A DNA stretch of 64,000 nt from Paenibacillus barengoltzii NBRC 101215 (lineage in GTDB: Bacteria; Bacillota; Bacilli; Paenibacillales; Paenibacillaceae). Both the position numbers and the translations under genes were made by a program. The notes beneath the pieces were generated by a model. That model worked only from the letters and a program-made list of their open reading frames with translations, had not been told where the DNA came from and did no database searches. Of this stretch, positions 25,867 to 34,941 are shown in pieces. The DNA is taken from assembly GCF_004000745.1 (NCBI RefSeq), contig NZ_BILV01000002.1, positions 1-64,000 on the forward strand. Reading direction: 5' to 3'. Each line of letters begins with the position of its first letter. The stretch's first letter is position 1.

Positions 25867-25887
25867 GCGTTCAAGAAAGGAGGAGGT

Positions 25888-27411
25888 ATGACTAGGTTCG
25901 TGTCCAAGCTCGTTCCTGGTGACTTGCTGGCTGGGCGTTACCGGATCGAACGCTTGATTGGTCAGGGAGGAATGAGCCGGGTGTATTTAGCCGAGGACAT
26001 CAAGCTGCCGGGAAAGAACTGGGCTGTGAAAGAATGCTTGAATGTACCCGAAGCGCCGATATCTGTCGCGAAAGAGGTCAAGCTGCTGATTACATTAAAT
26101 CATCACCGTCTGCCACGGATCGTTGATTTTATTGACCCCGACCGGGACGGATATTCCTATATTGTGATGGATTATATCCAGGGCGTGCCATTGGATCAAT
26201 TTATTCGGGCAAGAGAAGGGCGGTTACCGCTGGAGTTGATCCTTCGATTTGGTCTGCAAATCGCGGAAGGGCTGCATTATTTACATCGACATGAGCCTCC
26301 AGTGATCCACCGGGATGTGAAGCCTGCCAATCTGCTGGTTGATGATAAAGGCGAGCTGAGGTTCGTCGATTTTGGAATCGCCAGAATCTTTTCGGTGGGG
26401 AAATCGGAAGATACGGTGCAGCTTGGCACGGTTGGATTTGCGGCACCAGAGCAATATGACAATCGCCAAAGCGACGCGCGTACGGATCTGTATTCTTTAG
26501 GCGCAGTCCTGCTCTATATGGGAACGGGGGGCAGATATACGGTGTGGACATCCGAAGCGGCGGTGGCCTTACGGGAACATGGTTGTGAACAGCTTCGTCC
26601 AATCGTGTCCAAACTGCTGCAGGTTCGCCCGGAGGAGCGGTTTGTTTCGGCTGAGGCGGTAAGTGAGGCCTTGACCTTATTGTTGAGGGGGTTATCAGAT
26701 GCCAGTTTGGCGGCCTCAGGTTCGAATGCCCGAATAGCTGACATGGTTGCGTACAACGGTCGCCCGGCATTGGTCAGTGTTATGGCTGCCTCAGCCGGGG
26801 CGGGTGCAACCCATACTGCCATTGCGCTGGCCCACACAATGGCACGGAGCATGAAGAAGGTTGCGGTCGTGGAGATGAACCCCAAATCAACGGCTTTTGT
26901 TAGGTTAGTTCAGCTGTTGGAGGGTGATGAATATGCAGCTGAACTGAACAATAGAGGGCGTTTTCGGGTAGGTCAAGTGGTTTATGCCAAGCTGACGTCC
27001 CGAGCAGATTTTCTCGCGATGTTGTCGGAAGGTTTCGGATGCGTCATCTGTGACTTGGGGACGTGCCGCAGCAAGGAGCTGATGGAGGAATTCCACCGTG
27101 CCGACTTATCTATCGTCGTTGGTGCAGGAGCAGAATGGAGGGCCGGAGAGATCGATCGCTTCGTCGAAACCTTCGGCGTCAAAGGTCAGATCCCTGTATC
27201 TTGGAGGATCTGTATCCCGTTTGCTTCGCCTGCCCGTTTACGGCGAATTCGCAGGGAGCTTCATTTTAAGGGCGTATATGCTCTTCCTCCCGATTCGAAT
27301 CCGTTTGATCCCGGACCGTCAACTGCGGCTGCATTGCAGGAGGTTTGTGAGCATCTGCTCTTGAAGAGCAAACGACCAGGACTCAGGTTACGGATGAAAG
27401 TCAAACCATAG
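25888..27411 (+). CDS. Ser/Thr protein kinase fused to a degenerate MinD/CpaE-like domain
   Basis: A 507-residue protein. Residues about 14-275 are a Hanks-type kinase: GQGGMSRVYLA glycine loop, WAVKE lysine (about 47), HRDVKPAN catalytic loop (about 142), DFG (about 161) and GTVGFAAPEQYD. Residues about 285-480 resemble a MinD/ParA-type domain (VSVMAASAGAGATHTAIALA, VAVVEMNPKS, VICDLG), but the Walker A lysines are missing. No transmembrane helix or PASTA repeats are present. ATG 25888 follows GAAAGGAGGAGG. As first gene of a Tad-like operon it may fill the CpaE/TadZ polar-localisation role and add phosphorylation control. Function is inference. Confidence 0.85.
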   Translation: MTRFVSKLVPGDLLAGRYRIERLIGQGGMSRVYLAEDIKLPGKNWAVKECLNVPEAPISVAKEVKLLITLNHHRLPRIVDFIDPDRDGYSYIVMDYIQGVPLDQFIRAREGRLPLELILRFGLQIAEGLHYLHRHEPPVIHRDVKPANLLVDDKGELRFVDFGIARIFSVGKSEDTVQLGTVGFAAPEQYDNRQSDARTDLYSLGAVLLYMGTGGRYTVWTSEAAVALREHGCEQLRPIVSKLLQVRPEERFVSAEAVSEALTLLLRGLSDASLAASGSNARIADMVAYNGRPALVSVMAASAGAGATHTAIALAHTMARSMKKVAVVEMNPKSTAFVRLVQLLEGDEYAAELNNRGRFRVGQVVYAKLTSRADFLAMLSEGFGCVICDLGTCRSKELMEEFHRADLSIVVGAGAEWRAGEIDRFVETFGVKGQIPVSWRICIPFASPARLRRIRRELHFKGVYALPPDSNPFDPGPSTAAALQEVCEHLLLKSKRPGLRLRMKVKP

Positions 27412-27431
27412 AAAGGAAGTGCTACAGACGA

Positions 27432-28385
27432 ATGCCTAGATTAAGGCAAAAAACGAAGCAAATGCTGTTATCCGGATTGGTTGGTGTTGTTACAGCAAGC
27501 ATGGTGTTTGCGGGGTATACCTTCGTGCGGGAAAGACAGGTTCATGCTGAGAGGAAAACCCTGGTTCAGGATTATGAAGCTAAGTTGGCCAGTTTGCGTG
27601 AGCAGGCTCAACAGCGGATGGTTCAGGGATGGGTACCTACACGAGATATTCCTGCTGGCAACCTCATTGCAGCAAGCGACTTAAAACGGGTGGAGCTTCC
27701 TGCCAATAGCGTGCCAGCGGACCTCTTTACATCGCAGGAAGCCGTTGCCGGGAAATATGCCAAGGTTGCGCTGCGTTCCATGACGCCCCTGACGGAGACG
27801 CTCGTCTATGAAGAGGCTCCGGTTCCGGACGATTTACGTTGGCGGGAAATGGCGTTTGTACAGCTTCCACAAGTATTGAAGGCGAACGATGTTATTGATA
27901 TTCGCATTCAATTTCCAACGGGCCACGATTATATTTTGCTGTCCAAGAAGAAAGTCGCGAATCTGAGCTCTGATACGATCACGGTGACGCTGGATGAAGC
28001 CGAAATTCTCTCGTTATCCAGCGCGATCGTAGACGCTTATTTACATAAGGCTTCGATATATGCGCTCGCCTATGTCGAGCCCAATTTGCAGAGCAAGCCG
28101 GTCCCGACATATCCAGTAAACGAAGGCGTGATGGAGCTGATTCGCAAAGATCCGAATATCGTGGAGAAAGCGGAACATGCGCTTAAACTCAGCAATATGG
28201 CCCGAAGCGGCTTGGAACGGGATCTCTCCGCTATGTCGCCGCAGCGTGCCAGTGAATTTGCTCGTCAGACCACTGTTTCGCGTTCACAAACAGAGGTTCG
28301 GGGCTCGGATCAACCCGCTGGTAACATCGTTTCGGATGGAAGATCAGGTGACCGAGACCAATTTGAGCTCGATCCAGCAAGTTGA
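27432..28385 (+). CDS. CpaB/RcpC-like SAF-domain protein
   Basis: A 317-residue membrane-anchored protein. One N-terminal helix (about 11-31) and a short coiled segment lead into a SAF domain with the typical VPTRDIPAGNLIAASDLKRVELP and the VAGKYAKVALRSMTPLT element (about 66-125), as in CpaB/RcpC proteins of Flp pilus systems. A second beta-rich domain follows (MAFVQLPQVLKANDVIDIRI). CpaB-type proteins sit outside the membrane, where they help assembly. The C-terminal ~50 residues are polar and probably disordered. ATG 27432 has GAAAGGAAG upstream; the kinase gene ends 20 bases earlier. Confidence 0.8.
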   Translation: MPRLRQKTKQMLLSGLVGVVTASMVFAGYTFVRERQVHAERKTLVQDYEAKLASLREQAQQRMVQGWVPTRDIPAGNLIAASDLKRVELPANSVPADLFTSQEAVAGKYAKVALRSMTPLTETLVYEEAPVPDDLRWREMAFVQLPQVLKANDVIDIRIQFPTGHDYILLSKKKVANLSSDTITVTLDEAEILSLSSAIVDAYLHKASIYALAYVEPNLQSKPVPTYPVNEGVMELIRKDPNIVEKAEHALKLSNMARSGLERDLSAMSPQRASEFARQTTVSRSQTEVRGSDQPAGNIVSDGRSGDRDQFELDPAS

Positions 28386-28404
28386 GAGGAGGAAAGGATT
28401 TGGC

Positions 28405-29118
28405 ATGAAAAGATGGATGTTCGTAGGCAAGAGCGACAAAAGAGACTTGTTACTTTATTTTAGCAGCGTTTTGGCGGCATCCGGCTCCAAAGTATTGCTC
28501 ACAGATGGCACAGAAAACAGTAAATACCGTTATTCGATTGGGGATGGAGATTCCTATCTTCCTTTAACGGAGTTTTGTGGTTTTGATGTTGCTACCGGGA
28601 CGTCGGGCTTCATGAGCGCTGTATCTATGGAATTAAGCAATGAAGACCCGTCCACCGATTACGACTACATATTAGAAGATATCGACACGCCTAATGGTCT
28701 CACTCCTGAACGGTTGATGTCCGCAGATGAAATTGTTTGGGTCACCACGTTCGATCGTTACGAGGTTGAGGTAAGTGCCGGGTGGTTCCGCAGCTTGTGT
28801 CAACATTGGCCGGAGCTGCGGGGGCTGGTTGTTCGGCCGGTCTTTATCCGTACGGTCGACAGCGGGGTGAACAGTCGATATATTCTGGGTCTGTTAGAAG
28901 ACCTTCCGCTGGAATGGCACTCCGAAGCGATTTGTATCCCTTGGGATGAATCAAATTGGGCTGTTCACTTGGAAAATGAACATTTGCAGCAGCTACGCCT
29001 TCGGAGCTTCTCCCGTTCCTATAAAAGGGCGGTGCGCCAACTGCTTCGTGAGCTGGCAGGCTGGGATTATTCGATCGCTAAACGTGCTGTGCGTCAAGCG
29101 GAAAGGAGACAAGCATGA
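28405..29118 (+). CDS. MinD/CpaE-like protein with degenerate P-loop (237 aa)
   Basis: A 237-residue protein I cannot place firmly. The layout suggests a MinD-like fold: a first strand and helix (RWMFVGKSDKRDLLLYFSS), a second strand KVLLTDGTEN where MinD has its deviant Walker motif, and YDYILEDIDTPNG resembling the MinD Walker B strand. The P-loop consensus GKGGxGKT is absent, so ATP hydrolysis is unlikely. ATG 28405 has GGAGGAAAGGA upstream; the frame is open further upstream to 28177 inside the cpaB-like gene, but that part is overlap only. Its stop overlaps the next start as ATGA. Confidence 0.7.
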   Translation: MKRWMFVGKSDKRDLLLYFSSVLAASGSKVLLTDGTENSKYRYSIGDGDSYLPLTEFCGFDVATGTSGFMSAVSMELSNEDPSTDYDYILEDIDTPNGLTPERLMSADEIVWVTTFDRYEVEVSAGWFRSLCQHWPELRGLVVRPVFIRTVDSGVNSRYILGLLEDLPLEWHSEAICIPWDESNWAVHLENEHLQQLRLRSFSRSYKRAVRQLLRELAGWDYSIAKRAVRQAERRQA

Positions 29119-29957
29119 GCCGCTTTGTGTTTTGGGATGGCGGACTAGGCCGCGCCGCCGAAGCTGCTGTGTCTACCGCTGTTACGTTAGGGCTGCGACA
29201 TCCACAACGTCTGCTCCTGCTTAATGATGCGCCCGCTGGACGCGGCTTAGAGGAAGGCATCGGACAAATCGTCCGTTTGCATAGCGATACCTTCGGGGAG
29301 GGAGGGGTTCCAGAGCATGGCCTGGATGCACTGCTGCGCTTGCAGTCCAGCGGGCGGTTAACGGCGAGCAATTTTAGCGATTATACCGTCCCGTTGTTGC
29401 GTGGACGGCTTGACCTGGTGTGCGGAACGCGGATAAGCAACTCGGCGAGGATGGAGCCGGATAACGAGGTTATCCCTGAAATACTGGCGATTGCAGAACA
29501 ATCGTACGATCGCCTAATCCTTCTCGAGCAAAAGCTACGGTTAAGCGAGGCGCTGCAGAAGCTACGCGAAAGAGATGTTCTCGTCGCGGTATTGCCGCAT
29601 CGACTAGGAACCTTGGATGGTTGGTTGGCGGATGCGGCTCCTTATCTAGGTGAATCGAACAAAAAATTGCTTTTTGTCATTTCACCCTATGATCCGCGGT
29701 CCCGCTGGGGGCTAAATAATCTGAAGCGGCGTTATTCCGGCGTGCAACGCTTGATCGGGATACCATATCATACCGGGTTCGCGGATGCTTGGAATGCCCG
29801 GAACATCCTAGCATATTTTCGCCAATCTCCGATTTGGTCGAAACGTAAGGGGGAGCGTGAGCTTCTTATGAAAGGATACGCCGAGCTCGGAGACATGCTG
29901 ATGGAAATGGCCGCCGAAACGGGTGTATCCATTTCACCGAAGGAAAGGGGGGCATAG
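29115..29957 (+). CDS. second MinD/CpaE-like protein with degenerate P-loop (280 aa)
   Basis: A 280-residue protein whose start, FVFWDGGLGRAAEAAVSTAV, can be laid over the MinD motif KGGVGKTT with the catalytic Lys and Thr residues replaced (Asp, Arg, Ala). QRLLLLNDAP takes the place of the second strand. The rest has no motif I know; LLFVISPYDPRSRWGLNNLKRRY resembles the part of MinD that follows Walker B. ATG 29115 overlaps the preceding stop by four bases, which points to coupled, stoichiometric synthesis. The relation to the 237-residue neighbour and the kinase C-terminus is inferred from pattern only. Confidence 0.7.
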   Translation: MSRFVFWDGGLGRAAEAAVSTAVTLGLRHPQRLLLLNDAPAGRGLEEGIGQIVRLHSDTFGEGGVPEHGLDALLRLQSSGRLTASNFSDYTVPLLRGRLDLVCGTRISNSARMEPDNEVIPEILAIAEQSYDRLILLEQKLRLSEALQKLRERDVLVAVLPHRLGTLDGWLADAAPYLGESNKKLLFVISPYDPRSRWGLNNLKRRYSGVQRLIGIPYHTGFADAWNARNILAYFRQSPIWSKRKGERELLMKGYAELGDMLMEMAAETGVSISPKERGA

Positions 29958-29960
29958 AGT

Positions 29961-31844
29961 GTGAGCGGGCTGATGAACGGGATAATTATTTCGCTTCTTC
30001 TCCTGGCGGTTCTGATCTTATTGTGGCGCAAGGTTAAAATGACGAGACCCGGTAGAGTGGAACGTCCTACTGGACAGGATCGCTTTGAATGGTCAGTGAT
30101 TGTAACCTACGTCAAAGAACGATTGCATGACCTTAGCCGTACGAGCGGAGCGGATTGGGGCCTAAACGAGGAGGCATGGAACCGTAAAGCGAAGGCGCGT
30201 GCAGAACTGCGCCAAGCGCTTCGGGGCTGTGCATATGGGGATCCAAAGGACAAGCAATACATTAAGTCATTTATTCGGGACTTGCTCACGGGCGATTACG
30301 GGATTAACGAGCACAATATCGATCGGATTCTGCCTTTTCATCGCCAAGAGCTGTTAACCGCCCAGGACCGCTTCGATCTCGTGTTATACCTCTATAAACA
30401 GCGGTATGGCGCCGACGGTTTAGCGCAGATGATCGAAGACTATGCGCTGGATGAAGCGAAACTGCCAAAAACGTCGGAGGGTTCCCCGGTATACGAAATT
30501 ACGGGTGAGGACATCGACCGTATCTTTTTCTTAGAGTTTCGGCCTCTGGCGTTCCAAGAGAAGTTGGATCTTGTCGTGCAGCGTGTTTTCCAAATGTATA
30601 AGGGCTTCTCGGTCGTGGACGAGCTGAGGGAGATGCGGATCGACGGGTTGAGCGGCGGAGTAAGCGGGATTCCAAGTGGATATGGAGCCATTGAGCCTGC
30701 CTCTGGCATTGGTCATAGATATGAGGGGAGCGAGTTATTTCCTGTAGATGAGGATGGGCAGCAACTGACCCGTTCATGGGAGAGCGTCTGGATTTTCTAT
30801 CGAGGGAAGAGTATCCGCCTGTCATTTCTATCCTTTGGCAGTGAAGCGGAGTTAAAGCGTGTTTGTCAGAACATCTATAAATTCAATCTGCCAGGCCAAC
30901 TATCTGAGGTTAACGGATATAAGGTGAACGAGATGCAGGACGGTTCGCGGATTGTTGTTGTTCGGCCGCCATTTGCAGAGTCATGGGCTTTTTTCGTGCG
31001 GAAATTCGATATGATGGGTACCTCGTTGGAGCACTTGATCCAGGGAGAGAACGCCGAGCTGCCGATCGGACTGCTGAAATATTTCATGAAGGGCAGCCGG
31101 ATTACTTCGATTACGGGTTCGCAGGGATCGGGTAAAACAACCTTATTGATGGCCATGGTCAAGTATATCTATGCCGCATATACGTTGCGTGTCCAGGAAA
31201 TGTCCTTTGAACTGCATTTACGCCGCTTGTACAGTGGCCGTAACATTTTAAGCTTTCGGGAGACGGACTACGTGAGTGGGCAAGCCGCATTGGATCTTCA
31301 GAAAAAGACGGACGGCACCGTCCACATATTAGGGGAGATCGCTACGGACGAGGTTGCTGCCTGGATGGTACAGATGGCACAGGTAGCCAGCTTGTTCACA
31401 ATTTTTACGCACCATGCCAAGACGTTTCGCGATCTTATAGAGTCGTTACGCAATTCGCTGCTCAAAACCGGCGTATTCCGTGACGAACGAGTCGCTGAAC
31501 TGCAAGTGGCAACCGTGATTGACTTTGACGTTCACCTGCGCCGCGATATGACGGGGCGGCGTTATATCGAGCGGATCACAGAATGCTGCCGCCGGGAGCC
31601 AAGGTATGGGCCTGAACAGGAAGATCAGGATTCCTACCCAGCGGCTGGAGGTCCATCAACTTCAGTACATTATGCCCACTATCAAGAACGGGTGATCATG
31701 GAATACCGAAATGGCCGTTATGTTGCCGTGCAACCGATTTCTCGTCAGACCCAAGAAGCTATGATACGGGAAATGTTGCCGGAGGACGTCGCCGAATTTG
31801 AACGTTTTGTTAGCTCGTATTGGGGGGAGAAGGTTGGAGCTTAA
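29961..31844 (+). CDS. CpaF/TadA-like secretion ATPase with membrane anchor
   Basis: A 627-residue type II/IV secretion-family ATPase that would power pilus or fibre assembly. A short N-terminal membrane helix (about 5-22) is unusual for CpaF. An extended region follows, then the ATPase core with Walker A GSQGSGKTT (about 385-393), an acidic box near EMSFELHL, Walker B VHILGEI (about 454) and the His box FTHHAKT. The start is GTG 29961, four bases after the preceding stop. A ~90-residue C-terminal extension beyond the core is polar. It is the energy source of the operon by family, though the typical Arg after the Walker B Glu is not obvious. Confidence 0.88.
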   Translation: MSGLMNGIIISLLLLAVLILLWRKVKMTRPGRVERPTGQDRFEWSVIVTYVKERLHDLSRTSGADWGLNEEAWNRKAKARAELRQALRGCAYGDPKDKQYIKSFIRDLLTGDYGINEHNIDRILPFHRQELLTAQDRFDLVLYLYKQRYGADGLAQMIEDYALDEAKLPKTSEGSPVYEITGEDIDRIFFLEFRPLAFQEKLDLVVQRVFQMYKGFSVVDELREMRIDGLSGGVSGIPSGYGAIEPASGIGHRYEGSELFPVDEDGQQLTRSWESVWIFYRGKSIRLSFLSFGSEAELKRVCQNIYKFNLPGQLSEVNGYKVNEMQDGSRIVVVRPPFAESWAFFVRKFDMMGTSLEHLIQGENAELPIGLLKYFMKGSRITSITGSQGSGKTTLLMAMVKYIYAAYTLRVQEMSFELHLRRLYSGRNILSFRETDYVSGQAALDLQKKTDGTVHILGEIATDEVAAWMVQMAQVASLFTIFTHHAKTFRDLIESLRNSLLKTGVFRDERVAELQVATVIDFDVHLRRDMTGRRYIERITECCRREPRYGPEQEDQDSYPAAGGPSTSVHYAHYQERVIMEYRNGRYVAVQPISRQTQEAMIREMLPEDVAEFERFVSSYWGEKVGA

Positions 31845-33924
31845 GTCGATCCTTCTGATCGTGTTAGGAGCATCAGCCCTAGGTGGCATCGGCTTGTATG
31901 CTGCAGGGCAATGGCTCGGAAGAAAGACAAACCCTCTATGGGTAGACGCCGGGAGTACGGCCGGAGCTTCTTCTAAGCAAACACTGAGCAGGATACGGCA
32001 ATGGGGGTCTGCGTTCCTGCTGAAGTCGTATGCCGCTTGGATGAAGGTGCCTGCGCTAAGGTTTTATGTGGGGAAAATCCGCATGCGGCTCGCACTAAGT
32101 TATCCCCAGGATGAGTTGAAGCTAAGATGTCAAACGATGAAGCTTGTTTATGGAATCACAGGGGCATTTGGTAGTTCGATTGCGATCTTAACCGCGTTGC
32201 ATCCCGACGTGTTGTTTGTTTTGTCACTGCTGATCACGGCTGTCGTCTTGCAAGACTTGCTCCTTGATGGTTATGTCAATCGATTACAAGTCAAGTTGCT
32301 GGAACAGCTGCTTGATTTCTTCGCTGCCGTTCGACATGCCTTTCATCGACATGGCATGGTATCTGATGCAATTGAGGAAGCTGGCGAAGCGGCGGGACGT
32401 GAAATTGGGGTTCATGCCCACTGGATTAGCGAGGCCTTAGTCGATGCTGACCCGGACATCGCCTTGGAGAAATATTACGAGAAAGCTCCCAGTCGCTATT
32501 TAAAAGCTTTTGCCGGCATTTCCCGGCTGGTATCGGAGTACGGTGATCGAAAACGCACCGAAGGTTCGATGTACCTGCGCAGCATCAGCCGCCTGACTGG
32601 AGAAGTTCAGTTGGAGCTTATCCGCAGAAGACGGTTGGATTATTTACTGAAAGGGCTGCATGTCATCGCTTTAGTACCGGTCTTTTTTACGAAGCCGGTA
32701 GAGATGTGGGCCAGAGGGCACTTCCCGTTAATGGATGGGTTCTATTTAAGCAAAGCAGGGATGGTGATCAAAGCGGGTCTATTTCTGACCATCCTGCTCT
32801 GTTATGTGTTGCTGCAGAAGCTGAAGAATGAAGAAGAAACCGCTTATCGAGCCAAACATGCGAAACTATCGTGGGAAGCCAAGGTCTATACGCACCCAAT
32901 CCTTGGCCGCTTTTGCCGCAAGTTCGTTCCGACGTCTGAATCCATAGCCTATCATCGTATTTCACAGCTGCTCAAGGAGACAAATCATCAGCTTCGGATC
33001 GAAGCGTTTCAGGTTAGACGAATCAGCATTTTGTTGCTAAGCTTCATCCTTGCTCTCGGGGGATTTCTTATGCTTCATCAGTTAACGAAGCAAAGGATTT
33101 TAACGGAGCCTCCAGCCGTATCTACCTTTTTTGGCGCTTTGCCAGAGGACACGGTTGATGCCGGACGACAGGAGGCTGTAAGAGATGCTGTGGTGATGCG
33201 TCACTTAGGCATGTCACCCAAAGCCAGTTATGATGAAGTCTTCCGCTCTGTTTCCAAAGTGCTGGAGGATGCAGGGGAAGGGAAAGCCCATGAAGCGATA
33301 GCAGAAGCAACTCACAGAATCCTAGACAAATTACAGCGCTGGAATGAGGAATATCTCAAATGGTGGGAGTTTGGATTGGCTTTGCTAGCCGGATGTGCCG
33401 GATACTACCTGCCGCTATGGATGCTTTACTTCCAGCGTTGGATGCGATTGATGGACATGCGGCATGAGGTATATCAGTTTCTGACGATGATCGCAATCCT
33501 GCGGGAACTGGAGCGGATTTCCGTGGAAGAAATTTTGGAATGGCTGACCTCTTATGCGGTGATCTTCCGGGAGCCTTTGCAAAAATGCCTTTTAAACTAC
33601 AGCTTCAGCCCTGAGGAAGCGCTGTTGGAGCTGAAGAAAGAGGTCGTTCTGGAGGAATTCCAACGGTTGGCGGACAAGCTCTTGCTCGCATCGGAGAAGC
33701 TGTTAGTTGCCGATGCCTTTGACGATCTTGATAGCGATATGTCCTATCAATTTGAGCGGAGACGGTTGGATTACGAGAAATCGCTGGATATCAAAGCGAA
33801 TTGGGGTCGCATCATCGGTTTTACACCGATGTATGGGCTGGTCTTCGCCTATTTAGTCATTCCGCTCATTTGGATGAGCTTTGAACAAATGAACTTCTAT
33901 TTTGAACAACTCCAAAAACTATAA
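31834..33924 (+). CDS. TadB/TadC-like polytopic membrane protein, possible fusion
   Basis: A 696-residue protein with at least six predicted membrane segments: near the N-terminus (3-22), a pair near 106-150, two flanking about residue 290-330, one near 390-413, one near 512-530, and one near 674-690. Cytoplasmic helical stretches between them (DFFAAVRHAFHRHG; LTMIAILRELERISVEEIL) each look like a T2SS-F domain, suggesting TadB and TadC halves joined in one chain. The start is TTG 31834 with GGGGGGAG just upstream, overlapping the ATPase gene by 11 bases. It would be the inner-membrane platform for the ATPase. Confidence 0.75.
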   Translation: MELKSILLIVLGASALGGIGLYAAGQWLGRKTNPLWVDAGSTAGASSKQTLSRIRQWGSAFLLKSYAAWMKVPALRFYVGKIRMRLALSYPQDELKLRCQTMKLVYGITGAFGSSIAILTALHPDVLFVLSLLITAVVLQDLLLDGYVNRLQVKLLEQLLDFFAAVRHAFHRHGMVSDAIEEAGEAAGREIGVHAHWISEALVDADPDIALEKYYEKAPSRYLKAFAGISRLVSEYGDRKRTEGSMYLRSISRLTGEVQLELIRRRRLDYLLKGLHVIALVPVFFTKPVEMWARGHFPLMDGFYLSKAGMVIKAGLFLTILLCYVLLQKLKNEEETAYRAKHAKLSWEAKVYTHPILGRFCRKFVPTSESIAYHRISQLLKETNHQLRIEAFQVRRISILLLSFILALGGFLMLHQLTKQRILTEPPAVSTFFGALPEDTVDAGRQEAVRDAVVMRHLGMSPKASYDEVFRSVSKVLEDAGEGKAHEAIAEATHRILDKLQRWNEEYLKWWEFGLALLAGCAGYYLPLWMLYFQRWMRLMDMRHEVYQFLTMIAILRELERISVEEILEWLTSYAVIFREPLQKCLLNYSFSPEEALLELKKEVVLEEFQRLADKLLLASEKLLVADAFDDLDSDMSYQFERRRLDYEKSLDIKANWGRIIGFTPMYGLVFAYLVIPLIWMSFEQMNFYFEQLQKL

Positions 33925-33947
33925 AGGATTTAAGGAGGCATTTATCC

Positions 33948-34439
33948 ATGAACAACGCATCATCCGCACTGAAGGTTGCGGCCGGAATCTTTTTGACCAT
34001 CGCTTTGATTACGATCGTAGTTATTCTTTTTGTTTCTGCCCAGGAAGCGACCAAAACGGCGCAAAACAGCTTTTCCGACATCCAGACCGAATTGTCCCAA
34101 GCCGCTTTTACCGTATATGACGATACGACGGTTAGCGGTTCGCAGGTCACTAATGCCTTACGGAAGTTTAAAGATCGCGATCAATTTGGCATTCTGGTGA
34201 AAACCGGGAAGAACAGAGGCGGAGAATGGTATGGAGATATCCTGAACGTCAATGACCCTGAGTCCTCAGAATTTTACGGTGCGGTGATCAATCACAGCAA
34301 TGTGCCAATTAGCAATGCCTGGGACGAACGGCTTAATGAATATGTCAATCCAAGCGGCAAGTTCAAGGCGAAGGTAGTTAAGGACAGCTCGAATGTGGTT
34401 CGGGGATTGATATTTACGCAAACCACACTCCTCCCGTAG
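33948..34439 (+). CDS. pilin-like single-pass protein (163 aa)
   Basis: A 163-residue protein with a short polar start, one long hydrophobic helix (about 9-30) and an extracytoplasmic domain. It resembles pilin or pseudopilin topology, but I see no prepilin peptidase site (Gly followed by a Glu at +5). The mature part includes FKDRDQFGILVKTGKNRGG and a C-terminal beta-like VVRGLIFTQTTLLP. ATG 33948 has a strong AAGGAGG, the best ribosome binding site of the second half of the operon, which fits an abundant structural subunit. The family is not recognised. Confidence 0.7.
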   Translation: MNNASSALKVAAGIFLTIALITIVVILFVSAQEATKTAQNSFSDIQTELSQAAFTVYDDTTVSGSQVTNALRKFKDRDQFGILVKTGKNRGGEWYGDILNVNDPESSEFYGAVINHSNVPISNAWDERLNEYVNPSGKFKAKVVKDSSNVVRGLIFTQTTLLP

Positions 34440-34466
34440 AGGCGTAGGCTGGGGGCATCATTTAAG

Positions 34467-34931
34467 GTGATTAATCATGTGAAAAGTCTGGTATGGTTGC
34501 TTTTCTCCGTCAGCTCTTTTCTTGCAGCTACGATTTATATGCTGGACATCGGAACGAATCAAAACGCGTTCTACGACGCGCTCGCGGTTCAGTTGCACGG
34601 CGTTAGACGCAGCGTCTACGCGCATGAAGGAAAAGTGCTCACAAGCGAAGAGGAGGAGAGACCCCTCTATGAAGATCCTCAGGGAGAAACAATCGGCGGA
34701 TATACCGGGAATGATCTGCTTCATCGGATTCCGGATTGGATCGAGCTCGGAGTAGAGATTGAGGTTGATGGGGAAGTGCTGAACAACGTCTCGCTTGGTC
34801 CCATGGAGGACATGTTGGAGGTAAGTCGCAAACGCGCTTTGCAAGTATTGAATTTACGAGCGAAATACAGCGTGGAGAATAGGTATGATTCTTCAGGGAA
34901 AGTGACCCGGGCGATCATTCATAGAAAGTAG
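34467..34931 (+). CDS. pilin-like single-pass protein (154 aa)
   Basis: A 154-residue protein with an N-terminal hydrophobic helix (about 7-27) and a small soluble domain containing QLHGVRRSVYAHEG, the Gly-rich ETIGGYTGNDLLHRI and a C-terminal AKYSVENRYDSSGK. No prepilin cleavage site and no family match that I can name. The start is uncertain: GTG 34467 has GGGGG 11 bases before it, and GTG 34479 has AAGGTG nine bases before it. Either choice leaves the membrane helix intact. It is likely a minor subunit of the same assembly. Confidence 0.65.
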   Translation: MINHVKSLVWLLFSVSSFLAATIYMLDIGTNQNAFYDALAVQLHGVRRSVYAHEGKVLTSEEEERPLYEDPQGETIGGYTGNDLLHRIPDWIELGVEIEVDGEVLNNVSLGPMEDMLEVSRKRALQVLNLRAKYSVENRYDSSGKVTRAIIHRK

Positions 34932-34941
34932 GTTGCAGTAA

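Noticed and set aside
28177-28404. Upstream extension of the 237-residue MinD-like protein
   Set aside because: It is read inside the cpaB-like gene in another frame; the ATG at 28405 has a strong ribosome binding site.
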